A stretch of DNA of 64,000 bases, taken from Neurospora tetrasperma FGSC 2508. Lineage: Eukaryota > Ascomycota > Sordariomycetes > Sordariales > Sordariaceae. Positions 23,333-34,657 of this stretch are shown here, piece after piece. The notes beneath the pieces were generated by a model that was given only the letters and a program-made list of their open reading frames with translations, had not been told where the DNA came from and did not search any database. Both the position numbers and the translations under genes were made by a program. Position 1 is the stretch's first letter; each line of letters starts with the position of its first letter. The DNA lies in NCBI RefSeq assembly GCF_000213175.1, contig NW_009799100.1, forward strand, positions 730,409-794,408, in the 5' to 3' direction.

Positions 23333-23622
23333 ACAGGTTGGCCGAGTGGCCTTGAGACAGCGCACAGCTCTCTACACCCACTCACAAGGCCATGGGTTCG
23401 AATCCCATGGTGGCGGCTGGTTTTAAATTCACTCAATATTGCCCAGGCCCGCATCTTCACTCCGGTGATATATGGTGCACGGGGGACTTCGCCCCGCCCA
23501 CTTTGTCTAGCTGGGCTTACGTAGTGAGCAGTCGTGAGCGATCCGGGGGCAATTGATACCGCATGGTGTTGATCTGGCCAACCATCATTTTTTGGCGGTC
23601 TCTTTTTCTTTTTTTTTTTTTC
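23333..23622 (+). mobile_element. tRNA-derived SINE-like sequence
   Basis: TGGCCGAGTGG at 23339-23349 matches the RNA polymerase III A box and GGTTCGAATCC at 23395-23405 matches the B box. The latter sits in a perfect T-arm stem CATGGG/CCCATG. The 7 nt before the A box do not pair with the 7 nt after the T arm, so this is not a good tRNA gene. A long T run at 23608-23622 follows about 200 bp of non-tRNA sequence, giving the head-body-tail layout of a SINE. No target duplication was identified. Confidence 0.45.
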
Positions 23623-23841
23623 TCTTCAATGTAGAATAGTAGTTGATGTATTTTGTGTAGCGATGGGTACCGGAAAATAAATGTGCCAACCACCGGTCAT
23701 AACTGCTTCCTTCAGAGCTTTTGAGGCTATTGGGACGTTCTGGTCTCTACCAATGCCCAACTCACAGCTGTGTCCTTACCTCTTCGTTTCAATCCCAATT
23801 GGTTATCATTGTAGGAAGCGTATTTTTTTACCCTAGAGGGG

Positions 23842-23853
23842 TGGCGCAGTAGG
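23842..23853 (+). other. isolated A-box-like sequence
   Basis: TGGCGCAGTAGG fits the pol III A box exactly. A B box downstream is poor (GGTTCATTCAC), so this may be a second, more decayed tRNA-derived copy. Confidence 0.25.
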
Positions 23854-24447
23854 CTATCCCGTCCCTGTTGGTTGAGACGAGGGAATCTCGTTTTAGCCAT
23901 TAATCACAGAAAGGCCCTGGTTCATTCACGTCCATGTGAACGATTTGCGATGTTCAGGGTGTTGGTGTGTCACACACGATGAGAAAGGGTTATAAGGTGC
24001 TTTGGTTTTCCTAGGTGTTTCCTTCCTTCCAGCTGTTCATTTAACCGCAGCGGTATCTCGAACAGTTCAGAAACCCTAGAGTTCGCGGGCATACAACGTA
24101 CCGGCGTAAGGATACCTCAGCATGACAAGCAGACCAGTCTACCGCTCATCGTGAAGGTCGCTCTCGAATCCTTCATCGTAAAATCGGTCTCTCTTCAATG
24201 GCGACTGCCTCTCCTTTGAAACATGCCATTAAGCGTATAGTTGGGCAGTCTTCGAGCATGTACCCTGTCGATTTCGGATGAAACCAGTTAACATAGGCAC
24301 ACCGACATCAGTGAATATCATTAGAATATTGGGTCTGTTTACCATTTTGGTATCTGGAGTCGCAATCATTCCAGACCTCATAAACTTACAGGCAGCCATT
24401 CCCATACTGCCAATACTGGCGTGCTAACGGCCCAAACTCAAACCATG

Positions 24448-24678
24448 TCAACCCAAACCGGCCCGACGCTGGTCAATTTTGATGACACTACTACTTCCCC
24501 ATCTTCAACTACCCTCTGGTCTCCGACTTTTGTCCCCGCGGATTCACCCGTGAACACCAATAAATTCACCAGCATAACCCCTTGGTCACCTAAACTCTTC
24601 ACAGCGGAAGCCACACTCGCTCTCCCCACACAAAGCCCATCAACAGCGGCACCTACAGACATGTATCTCCTCTTCTAA
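24448..24678 (+). CDS. small Ser/Thr/Pro-rich ORF, doubtful
   Basis: From ATG 24448 the frame encodes about 76 residues rich in Thr, Ser and Pro (TTTSPSSTTLWSPTFVPADS) and ends in TAA. There is no signal peptide or known motif. The composition could also arise by chance from CT-rich non-coding DNA. Listed because it is the most protein-like frame in this part of the desert. Confidence 0.15.
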   Translation, partial: STQTGPTLVNFDDTTTSPSSTTLWSPTFVPADSPVNTNKFTSITPWSPKLFTAEATLALPTQSPSTAAPTDMYLLF

Positions 24679-24959
24679 GCCCACCGGCCATATCGCTTGT
24701 GACCTGGGGGAGTTTGCCGGTAACTTGTGGTTTGCCAAGGAGCAGGAACTTGGGCAACAAGCCACCAAGCACGCCTCCCAGTCGTCCCTTTTGAGCCGCA
24801 GGGAAGAATCCACAGGACCTTGAATCGACGAAATGATAGTCGTACCATCCATCGTATGACATCCACGACGCCACGATCACGCAAACCCATCATTCTGCCG
24901 TAACAATCATCGCTCCTCCCGGGAAGCATCAAGATCGCCTTCCCTCCCATCAACACTTT

Positions 24960-25880
24960 TCCTCCTCTCATCGGCATCTCTCAACCTAGTTCCAAGCCAA
25001 CCACCATCACATACTTCCCTCCACCCCTTCCCTAGTCCTTCTGCTCTACTCCTGGTCTGCTCCTCCTCCTCTATTCATCTACTCCTCCGCCCACCACCAC
25101 CGCCCCAACCGCAACCCCACCTACCATGTCCAAAAACCCCCCATCTGCCCCCTCCACAGCGAACAACATCTGATGTCCAGGTAGCCCGAACCTTCAACCT
25201 CGATTCCTCGCATGCGACACGGACCACGGACCACTGCACCACCATAACGACGGCAACTTCGATTTTTGGTTGTTAACTTGTATCCCCACAACTGCCCGGG
25301 ACCGGGACATGTACGGGCGGGCGGCAGTACGGCACCCCCCTTTGCGCCGCTGAATGTAGTTCCGACGTCCTGTCCTGACGCCAAATGTATCCTACCTGTC
25401 CTGACGCCAAATTTCACGGGGTTTACCTCCCAGTTATTGTGTATGGTACGGGGAGTGGCATGTATGTCCTAGGTAGGTAGGTGGGTATTTGAAGGAAGAG
25501 GCGAATGTGAAGAAGAATGCTGTGGGGGGAACATGTCGGGGGATGTACTATGTCGGTAGGGTGCCGGTAGGGTCCGTGGTGAAGGTGAGGGAGGAAGAGG
25601 AAGGTAGAGGAAGTGGGGGGATTATCTTCGGTGATACCGAGGGTTGGGCGGTATACTTGTGGGATTCGTGGAGCGAGGGGGGAATTCATGAGGATTTAGA
25701 GGGCGTAAACTGGAAAGCGATGGGGGGATAATAGAGTGAGTGAGTGAGTGTGGGGAAAGGATGAAGGATTGGAGCTAGGATTGAGGTCGGGCCTTGAGAA
25801 TAAGTCTCATGTGGTAAGAGTCTACCTACCTCAGAGAGAGAAGAGGTGGGAAGGTGAAGGACAGGGAACGAAGAGGAACT
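24960..25880. other. strand-asymmetric block: pyrimidine-rich then purine-rich
   Basis: On the plus strand 24960-25140 is CT-rich, while 25440-25880 is AG-rich and includes GAGT repeats near 25735-25750. Fungal promoters often carry CT-rich tracts near transcription starts, so the switch could mark promoter activity, but no gene is visible. Confidence 0.35.
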
Positions 25881-28800
25881 GAAAGGAAATGTAGGGAATG
25901 GTTCATTAAGTTGATTTTCTCGCTTGACCGTATCACAGACGGGATAGTTCTTGCTATTATACCCTCAGCACTTTTCGCTGAGCCTTTACCCTTCATAGAG
26001 CAGAGAAAGCCCCCTTTAAATCAACTCAATTTGCCGGTAGCTATATACCCTTCATTCCATTCACATTCACGTGTTGATGTACTGCACTGCACCACTACCC
26101 TATGAAAGACTATCCCACAAATGAACATAAAGAGTCCGCACAACATATTCCACTATCCATTTCTCATATTGGTCACCAGTTGGCCGTAATACATGTGAGT
26201 GTCCTACGCGTGTCCAAGACGCAACATCCAGCTCAAGCTTGTGATACTTCACACCCCAGGTGTCAGCATAGCAAAGGAAGTGAGTGTCCCTGCTGCCGTA
26301 CATCACTCGACATCCAGACAGTACACTAGCCATCTGTCCCTGAATAGCCTCCGTTCCCTAACGGAGACAACCTCGTTGTTGACCGTTGTGTGCACCACCT
26401 GCGTGAAGATCCAACAGCTCCGTTGCGTTGGTCCTAGTGTAGACAAGGCAGACAGACCGTTATCCTATAAGAGGTACGACAGCCGGGTCCCTGTAGGTGA
26501 TCCTTCTTTAGCGCGTATCAGACCTTTCGAGGGCCAATGGGAGAATCTGACGCCATTTAACTCCGTTGAATGATCCACGCAAGGAATACACACTAGATGT
26601 GAGACGCTATTCCCACCGGTTAGCGAACGACGGACGGCTGCTGATGAGCAGAGGGGTCGCAGTGTAGATCAACGTCTCAGCTGTCTTGCACCTAACCTAC
26701 CTACGCGCAGGTGACTGACTGGTGACCTTCAAGCATGATTGCGCGTTCCGTTGGCTGTAGGTGCTGTAAGTGATGCGGTGATAATCCCTCAATTTGTACA
26801 CTAAGACGACGATGATCAAGTTGACGTGACTCCGAACTAGTGTAGCAAGAAGTCCGAGACTCACGTTGAACTTATCATTATCGATCGGCATCAGCAACGG
26901 CCTCGGAATCTTCCGGTGCCCAGACGGGTGGTTGTCTTGGGTGATGTGATACTGTATGTCTTGCGTGGTTTATTTGCATTGCAGTGGTTGGTCTTCACGT
27001 TCACGCCATATCGCGACTTCACAGAGGTAGCCTAGTGCGGCGGGTAAGGTATGAACTCGCGAATCACAGGCTCACAGGTTGCTAGTGTCTGGCAAGTGAG
27101 GGTGGGGGTCAAGACTAGAGGTAGGGAAGATAAGAGGGCGTGTGCTGCGGATTAAACAGTGAGTGAAGTGCCCGGCCGTGGAAAGAGTCGTAGTGTTGCA
27201 GTGGTGGATAGCAACGAGGTGAACAGAAGGAAACTTGAGTGATCAAAGGTGACTCGGAGTGACGGAGTAAATGTCAAACTTGAGGTGAACCTGAAGGGGT
27301 AGTAGAGCGATGAAATTTGCCATAGTTAAGCTAGGCGCCCACTAACAGAGGTACAAACATGTGTCAACGTCGGTGATCTCAGTCCTTCGTTGTTTCCTCA
27401 TTGATGTGATGAGTGAGGGAATTCCAAGGACAGAACAGGAAGGTTACACTACACTGCCTACGGTTGCTCCCTGTCGAGTCAAGTGCACTTCACTGCCGTA
27501 AGAGAGAGGCTAAAGCAAGAAGGTAATGATAGTGTTGGGAGTGCTCTCCAGTCCAGTTGATGGGTAGGGGTAATCATCATTCCTTCCATCCAAATCAGTC
27601 AAGAAAACGAATTTGATACGGTACAGTGCGGATGTCGTCCTCATCGATTGCTTCCGTTGAGGCCAGGAAATGAGGGTACTACTAACCGCAGAAAGGTGAC
27701 TCTACCTGATGACGCCGGAAAGACGTGAACAGGACTAAATGATGATGCAAGGTGGATGTGCTTCACTTGAACAGCAGTCTCCAAAGGCAGTTTCTGTACC
27801 AAGAAACATGTAGAAAGTGAAGAGAACCAGTGAATCCCATGAAAACAGCACTTAGCATGACCGTGTAGTCGATGACGGCAGAGGAATTTAGCATATGAAG
27901 GCCTCATATCACGCTTGGCCGCCGCCATTGAACGGCAGTGTGCTTTCGTGAACCATGTTGTCGTCACCGCTGGTGGTGTTGTGAAACGAGGTGGCAAAAA
28001 TGGTTAGCGCAATTGTTAGTGCGAAGTCACTCTTGACGTCCAAAAGGCGGCGAACTGACAGTGCCAAAAGTTAAAATCCAACTGAACCCAAGGGTCGTCA
28101 ACGACAGGGGTCCTGGCTCAGGGCTGGTATGTAGGACCCTGGAACGGCGGCCTGGTGGTGAGCACTGTGTGTGAGAAGGACTTTGACCGGGACGGTGAAC
28201 AACGGTGAGAGACCCTTGATGTGACCACCAAGACATGGTCGAGAGGGCACTGACCAACCGGGCGAAGGGCTTCCTACGCCACCCGCGCCATCACGCCGGG
28301 AATTAACCGACGAGAGAGATAGCGTCGATGTGGATCTTGAAACCGACGTCCAACACCAGATTCGGTTTCTTGTCGCCAAGCTCGCCGCCAGAGCCGCATT
28401 GTAAAGTTTGCCGCAACACCATGCCATCGAGGGGAGTGTTTGGATCGTGATACCTATCTCTGGTCAGTGATAGTCGGCGATGATAAACCCGCGGATAAGC
28501 AAATCAGGTACCACTGCAGCGATCACGGCATTTCTCGCTAAGCCTACTTGAGGGATTGATCCCGTTGACAAAGGATCATGATCAACATCCAACCCTCTCA
28601 AGTGTAATGCACTCACGGAAGGCCGTAAGCCTCACAATGTACCAACTTTGTCGTTGTTCCAATCAGCATGGCGGGATCTTCAACGCTATCACGGTCCATC
28701 TCTCGACGGACCCTTCAGCCCTTGACTTCGGAATGCAACAACAACATCAAACAATACAGTGCGCAGCTCATTCCAACAGGAACAAAAGACATGATGAACC

Positions 28801-31800
28801 AGCCGATTCCCGAGGCAACACAGTTGCAAAAGTGGACTTGAAGCATCCTGAGAAAGGCAGAAAGGTTCTAGTGCAATATCAATCATATCCTTCTTCTTTG
28901 GACACATTTGGTTTCTCCGACGGATAAGAAAGGTGCATAACCACGGCTAGCTCTTGTAAGATATGTAGCATCCCAGAAACCAAGAAGAGAATCCTGGATA
29001 TAAAAGTCAAAAGGAGGTTAAGATCGACCTCACCAGGCGCAACAATGGACCGATTTGTGGATTCCAAGGGCATGAAGATCGTTCTTTTTGTGGATTAATA
29101 CGACGCTGGAAAGCGGTTGTTGGTTGGGCGTTGGTTGTTCCGTTCCTTGAATCTCGATTGCCAGGGACAAACAATCAACATGTGAATGAAGCAAAATCAT
29201 CCCCAATTGGGTCGGTTGCATTTTCCAACCGTCTTTGTCTCTTTGTGATGTGAGTTGATCCGTGAGGGAGGTAATGATAGGCGTTTTTCACGGCCGTGAT
29301 TGCCAGGGCACAAAACACACAAAGAACGATGATCTCTTGGGTGATATCTGCGACTTTTGTTGCACTGCATTTGATAAACGACACAAGCAGCGGGAACTGG
29401 ATCAAATCAAGGTCCATGAATGGAATGCAAAGGGAATCTTGGCAAAATCTTGGCCGGTCCCCACTACGGCATGTCGAAGAACCATTGGAAAAAGGGGAGC
29501 GGCTCGGTTAGCAGCTCCAGAAATATTGATTGGTGCCTGGCGAACTCTCGGCGCCAAGAGATTCGAATACTCGCGTCGGAGAAGGACCGAAGCCGAAGTG
29601 AACCCGGTACGGAACGGCAACCGCCGACGCCATCTGTCTGTGCTCCAGTCCCTCCCTCCTTTTCACGGCCGTGCCGGGTTCCCGGACACGACGGACGGCC
29701 CCTCTCAACGGAGACGGAGTGGAGTGGTCCGAGCGGTGTCCGACTGCGAACAGCTGGCGGACTGCCGGTTATTTCCTGCTATTTCCACCCGGCGTCTTGG
29801 CGCTCGGACGCTACGGGATACTACGGGATACCCGACGGACCAGTGGAGTGGAGCTAAGTGAGTGCCTGAGGGTTTGTTTGTTTGTTTGTCGGCCGGCAAC
29901 AGCAACGGCCCGGGCACCATCAATCCCGCCAACGAGGAGGAGGGAGGTTGGTGACTCGGAATGGCACGTCGAATGGAGCAAGGACACAATTCACACTGTC
30001 GTGGTTCAGTTCGTTGTTACTAGCAGCTTGACAACGAGACGGCGGGGGCGGACAGGACACTGCACTAGACTCATTGTGAACACTTCACCATTTTCAGACT
30101 GACAACACAAGGGAATCATTGTCTTTTTGATGATGGTGATGGGAACATGATGCCTTTCCCATCCTCATCTAGCGTCGTTTACTTGTTCCCCCAAGTTGGA
30201 TGCCACGCGGCCATTGCGTCTACATAGTACCTACACACCAAAGTCGAAACGCACCAATGCAATGCACAAAGGGTTCTTTGCTGTTTCCTTGCTTTGATGG
30301 CCAAAATCATCAAAATCCCACGCGCCATTTTCTTTACCTTGATGTGTTTTTGTCACTTTTCTGATCTATCAACGGGCATCCATCCATCAGTCAAAGACAC
30401 CAACAACGACAACGAGGACAACGAAACCCTTTCCAACCCGCCATTTTCACACTGCGAACCACTGTCGGGTCCGTCCCCGCCGCAAAAGTTGAGTCCCACA
30501 TCTATCCGCTTGGCGCCATCGCCCTTCCGCTTCACGCTCTCTGTGGATTCAAACTCACCCTTGCTTTGCTGCTGCGGGTTTCTGATTATGCAAAATGACA
30601 TCAGTGTGGGTTTATCCTTATGGGGCGGCCTTGTTCACCAAGTGGGGGGCCTTGTTGTGGATGCCTGCGTGCTGCTGCTGCTGCATGCTGTTGTCCGCAA
30701 AGGTTCTCCTCACCGTGCCCGGAGGGGGGAAAAGGTTTCGTTGTTGTCGAAGCCATCGTGAAACTCAAAGGAAAGGGTTCAGGGGGGCCGGGGAATGGAG
30801 AGATTGGGAGACAGAGTTTGTCATGGGAAAATAGTAGGTAGCCAAAGGCATAACGAAACATGAGACACTTGAGACACTGAGACAGCGAGAGTAACTAAGA
30901 GCACAGTAATGTACCTAACTCCAGAAATGGGATGAACACATTTGCTGTACTCGATGGATGCTGCTTGCATTTCGTTGTGTTCACTCGTTGTCAAAAGTCA
31001 TGGATGCAACGCTGCGTAGGTCGGTACGTACTGTGTAAAGCATGGGTAAAAACGGTTTGGCGTTTTCCCTCCGTTTTGCTAGTGTAGTCCTGGATTCCCA
31101 TCGTCCTGGTCGGTGCAGTGCTTGGGTCTTGAACCGTGCTTACTGTTTGAATGCCACGGCGCGGGTGCTTAGACGACATCAAAGAGTCCGAGTCGCGTCA
31201 CCCCCAAAGAGTCGGTCCGTTCAACGCCCTCTTATCTCGATGTTATCTGTCATATCGAGATCTTGGGGGTCTTTTTTGATATCAATTGCCTTGCTGTCCT
31301 TTTCGCCTCTCACGACGCAGGCCCATAGAAGCTGGTCATTGCTTCCAAAGCCTGTTGCTTCAGCACTAATGGTCGATGAGATCAAAATCATCAGGATCCA
31401 TGACTTGACCGCAAGAGCTGAATAGGTACGATTCCATGGGCGAAGTGTGGTTCCCACGAACGAGTTTCCACAAACTGTGTTCACATTTCGTAAAAAGTTC
31501 CCCCGTTCGGATAATCAAGGTTTAAACTTGGATTGGACAGTAATGGCGGTGATGGTGGTGGTGGTGGTGGCAAATCATTGCCGTTGGAGGTAGGGACTTG
31601 CGCAGTGTAGATGATTCTGGTACCCGTCGGATCTCCCGAAGCCAGCCACCACCACCACGACGACTAATTGCCGACGTGATGGACAAAGTTGCTGACATGT
31701 CGATACGAAAACAAGCAACAAAACAAGCAAATGGATGAGCCGCATTGCGCAAACTCTGATGCTACCTCTACGTAGGTACACCACTAGTGTAAGCCGGCAC

Positions 31801-33076
31801 CCACGGCAAGCCAAGCAGAAGCCAAGCAAAAAGTCATGAAAATGTTTCTTGGAAGAAAATCCTTCAAACATATGGTCAAAATGCTTCCAATCCAATGAAT
31901 GGATCGATTGCGTTGGTAGGTGCCCTTCACAACCTGGAAGATGGAAAGTACTGTATCAAATCGCCAAGGATCACGGCTATCGCTCGGAGAGAGAACGCAG
32001 GGGCCACTATCCGACGGACACCGGCACCGCAGTACTGTCGCGAACGAGCGAGTTTTCACTTCTGTTACTGTACATGGAGATAGCTACCTAGCTAGCTATT
32101 TCCCTGATAGTTTGTGAAAAGATTGGAAGGAAGTGAGGTCAGTTTGGCATGATTCTACTATTGTGAAACATTTTTTTTTTTTTTTCCTTTGCAAACTTGC
32201 TTCCCAGGTTCTTACCTGGGCAACAACATCATGGATGTTAGCAGTGTAGAGACAGTGTACACGTGTAAGGATAATGGGTATTCGGAATTCGCAGTGTTTT
32301 CAAACACTCCCCTCGAAAAGTTGAAAGTCCCACCCATCCACAATTTACTCCTTGGCAAGGCTCTTGGCACACTTCTCACATCTTGAAACCGCGCCTTGGC
32401 AAGCCGGCCCCTCCAGCGAGGTGGTCCCGCCAGGGTTATCCGTGCGGCTCGCGTTGGCAAGGTGGCATCCGCCAAAACACGCACGGCTCTTGTGCTCAGC
32501 ATGAACCAAGCTGAACAGATAGGGGTGACCCTTGTCTTGGGTGCGGGTTGATAATGACGACTTTGAGAAAAGAAGGTTTTGCTGTCAGCTTGTCGTTGAG
32601 CCGAGTTTGAATGGAATGCGTTCACAACTTGATTGGGTTACGGAAAATATTGTAAACTGTGATGTTTTGTGTATCCTAACAACTGACATCTAAAGTGGGG
32701 AAAAAAAGATGCTGAGCTCTAGTGTCTAAATGCTAGATCAAACAACATGTGAAAAAGCTAGATGAAAAGAATTGAAATGATGAGAAAAGGAGAAAAAAGA
32801 AGAAACATCTTTCATCCTGCTCCTAGTCACATCCTCCTCGTCCTCCTCTCCTCCTCATCCTCGCTCTACAAGGGCTCATCAACCCTCGCGGTATCCAAGT
32901 CCCAAACCAAAAAGTGAAACCCTTTAAACGCCAAATGGTATGATATCTCCCAATTCCGAGATTCCGCTGTCGCTGCCAAAGCGAAGGTATATATATCCAA
33001 GCCAATCAATGCCCTAATAACCAATGATCATGCTGTAAACAACCACACGCGCTGCCTGCTGCTTTCTTTTTTCCAT
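25881..33076. other. gene-poor region, no supported gene
   Basis: About 7.2 kb of ordinary GC content. Open frames are short, overlap on both strands and lack domain motifs or credible introns. It contains small simple repeats, such as GGT repeats around 31552-31570 and a T run at 32170-32185. It may hold long leaders or non-coding RNAs that cannot be seen from sequence alone. Confidence 0.5.
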
Positions 33077-34657
33077 TTACTCAATGGCAGACGCGTTGAT
33101 GTTAAGAGGGTTGACACGGTCATCCCACTTGAACTTGAAGTCATCACCAAGCTCCTTGCGGCACGCAGAAGTGACGGCCTCCCAGACGTTGGCGAAGACG
33201 CCAAAGTTGGCCGGGTTCTCCTCGTCGTTCTCACCACCCTGGAAAACACCGGTGCGGACAAGGCACGTGTTCCAGCCGTAGAGGTTACCACCGACGATAT
33301 CGGAAGCCGGGTTGTCACCGACCATGTAGATGTTCTGGGGAATCTTCTCCTCGCCGTGGATCTGCTCCATCCAGGAAGCAATCACCTCGTCGGCGTACTT
33401 GTAGGTGGCCATCTCAGGCTTGCCGTAGACAACACGCTCGAGGTCGACGCCGGTAAGAGCCTTGTACATGGCCTCAAGACCAATGCGGAAGGCGCCCTGG
33501 CTCATACGAGGAGTAGGGTGCTCGGTAGGGCAGAGCAAATCACCCTGGGAGAAGTAGATGGGGATGCGCTGCGAGACAGGGTCCTTGGCAACAGTGCCGA
33601 GGCGACCATTCTCAGATCGGAGAAGATCGACAATGATTTGCATGTCGGTAGCGTAGTCGCGGGAGTCGGAGAAGACCATGATGGCCTCGATGTTGGTCTT
33701 GGTGAAGTCGCGGGGACGGGAAGTGGCGCGCTCCTCGTCGGTGAAGACGCGGTAGGGAGCGATCGAAGGGTCCCAGGCAACAATGTCGTTGGGGACGACA
33801 ATGTCCTTGAAGCCATACTCCTCAGCAACCTCGCGGCACTTGTAGCCCTCACCACCGACAACAAGGACGGTGTTGTAGTACTCGGCCAAGGCGCGCATGG
33901 GGGTGTGGGACTGGATGAACTGGTCGGTGCTGATGGGGTTCTGGAGGATCTTGGAGAGCTGCTCGGTACGGGCAAGCTCGGGCTTACCAGAGCCGTTGGT
34001 AAGGAAGATGTGGGGAATCTTGATGCCAAGCTCGTTATCGCCGTTGAGCATGTCCAAGACCTTCTTGCCCTCAGGGATCAGACGATCACCGTGGACAAGG
34101 ACACCATCAATGTCGAAGACAAAGCTCATGTTCTTGACCTTCTCGACCTTCTCAGAGTGGATGTCCTGAACACGGTCGGCCAAGAACTCGCGCGTAGGCT
34201 TGAGAGGAAGGGTGCCGCCGCTGGCTTCCTGGAGAGCCTCGGCGACGCCGCCGGGGAAAGTGACGCTGCTGAGACGAGACTGGCGCTTAGAACGGGGGAT
34301 GGGAAGCGAAGCGCCGAACGAGTTGCGGGAGAGTCTGCGCTCCTTCAAGGATGGGGAAGCGGAAAGGTTGTGCATGTAAAGATCGGCGTGGGCATCGGGA
34401 GACCTGGTTGCCGGAACCTCAATGGTGTTGTGGTTGGCGACAGAAGGAGAAAGAGGGATGGTGAGCGAGTCTTGGCGGGAGTTACCACGAGTCTTGGCAA
34501 CGTTGAGCTGTTGTGGCTGTTCCTGCTGCTGCTGCTTTTCGACACCGTCGAGGGCCTTGATTTGAGTCTCAGTTGGTGACTCTGGAGGAGTGTGGGGGTT
34601 CGTCTTGGTGTTTGGGTTAGGAATACCCACAACGATATCGCTTTGCTGACCGGACAT
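33077..34657 (-). CDS. HAD superfamily class IIA hydrolase, CECR5/YKR070W-like
   Basis: A single-exon gene of 526 residues. Residues 1-170 are a Ser/Pro/Gln-rich extension with RRLSRNSFG, a possible kinase site. The catalytic domain follows. Motif I is FDIDGVLVHGD, with nucleophile Asp182 and acid/base Asp184. Motif II is LTNGSG at about 219-224. Lys413 in VVYGKPEM is the motif III lysine. GDNPASD at 447-453 is motif IV, which binds Mg2+. The spacing with a cap between motifs II and III marks subclass IIA, and the arrangement resembles human CECR5/HDHD5 and yeast YKR070W, putative phosphatases without a firm substrate. No clear mitochondrial presequence is seen. The long plus-strand frame over the same bases is a shadow of codon bias. 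Confidence 0.92.
   Translation of the reverse strand: MSGQQSDIVVGIPNPNTKTNPHTPPESPTETQIKALDGVEKQQQQEQPQQLNVAKTRGNSRQDSLTIPLSPSVANHNTIEVPATRSPDAHADLYMHNLSASPSLKERRLSRNSFGASLPIPRSKRQSRLSSVTFPGGVAEALQEASGGTLPLKPTREFLADRVQDIHSEKVEKVKNMSFVFDIDGVLVHGDRLIPEGKKVLDMLNGDNELGIKIPHIFLTNGSGKPELARTEQLSKILQNPISTDQFIQSHTPMRALAEYYNTVLVVGGEGYKCREVAEEYGFKDIVVPNDIVAWDPSIAPYRVFTDEERATSRPRDFTKTNIEAIMVFSDSRDYATDMQIIVDLLRSENGRLGTVAKDPVSQRIPIYFSQGDLLCPTEHPTPRMSQGAFRIGLEAMYKALTGVDLERVVYGKPEMATYKYADEVIASWMEQIHGEEKIPQNIYMVGDNPASDIVGGNLYGWNTCLVRTGVFQGGENDEENPANFGVFANVWEAVTSACRKELGDDFKFKWDDRVNPLNINASAIE

Noticed and set aside
23339-23412. A functional tRNA gene
   Set aside because: A and B boxes and T arm are good, but the acceptor and anticodon stems do not form.
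33356-34579. 407-codon plus-strand frame
   Set aside because: Exactly opposite the HAD hydrolase gene. Its Leu/Val/Gly-rich composition is the shadow of strong codon bias, and the minus strand has all four HAD motifs.
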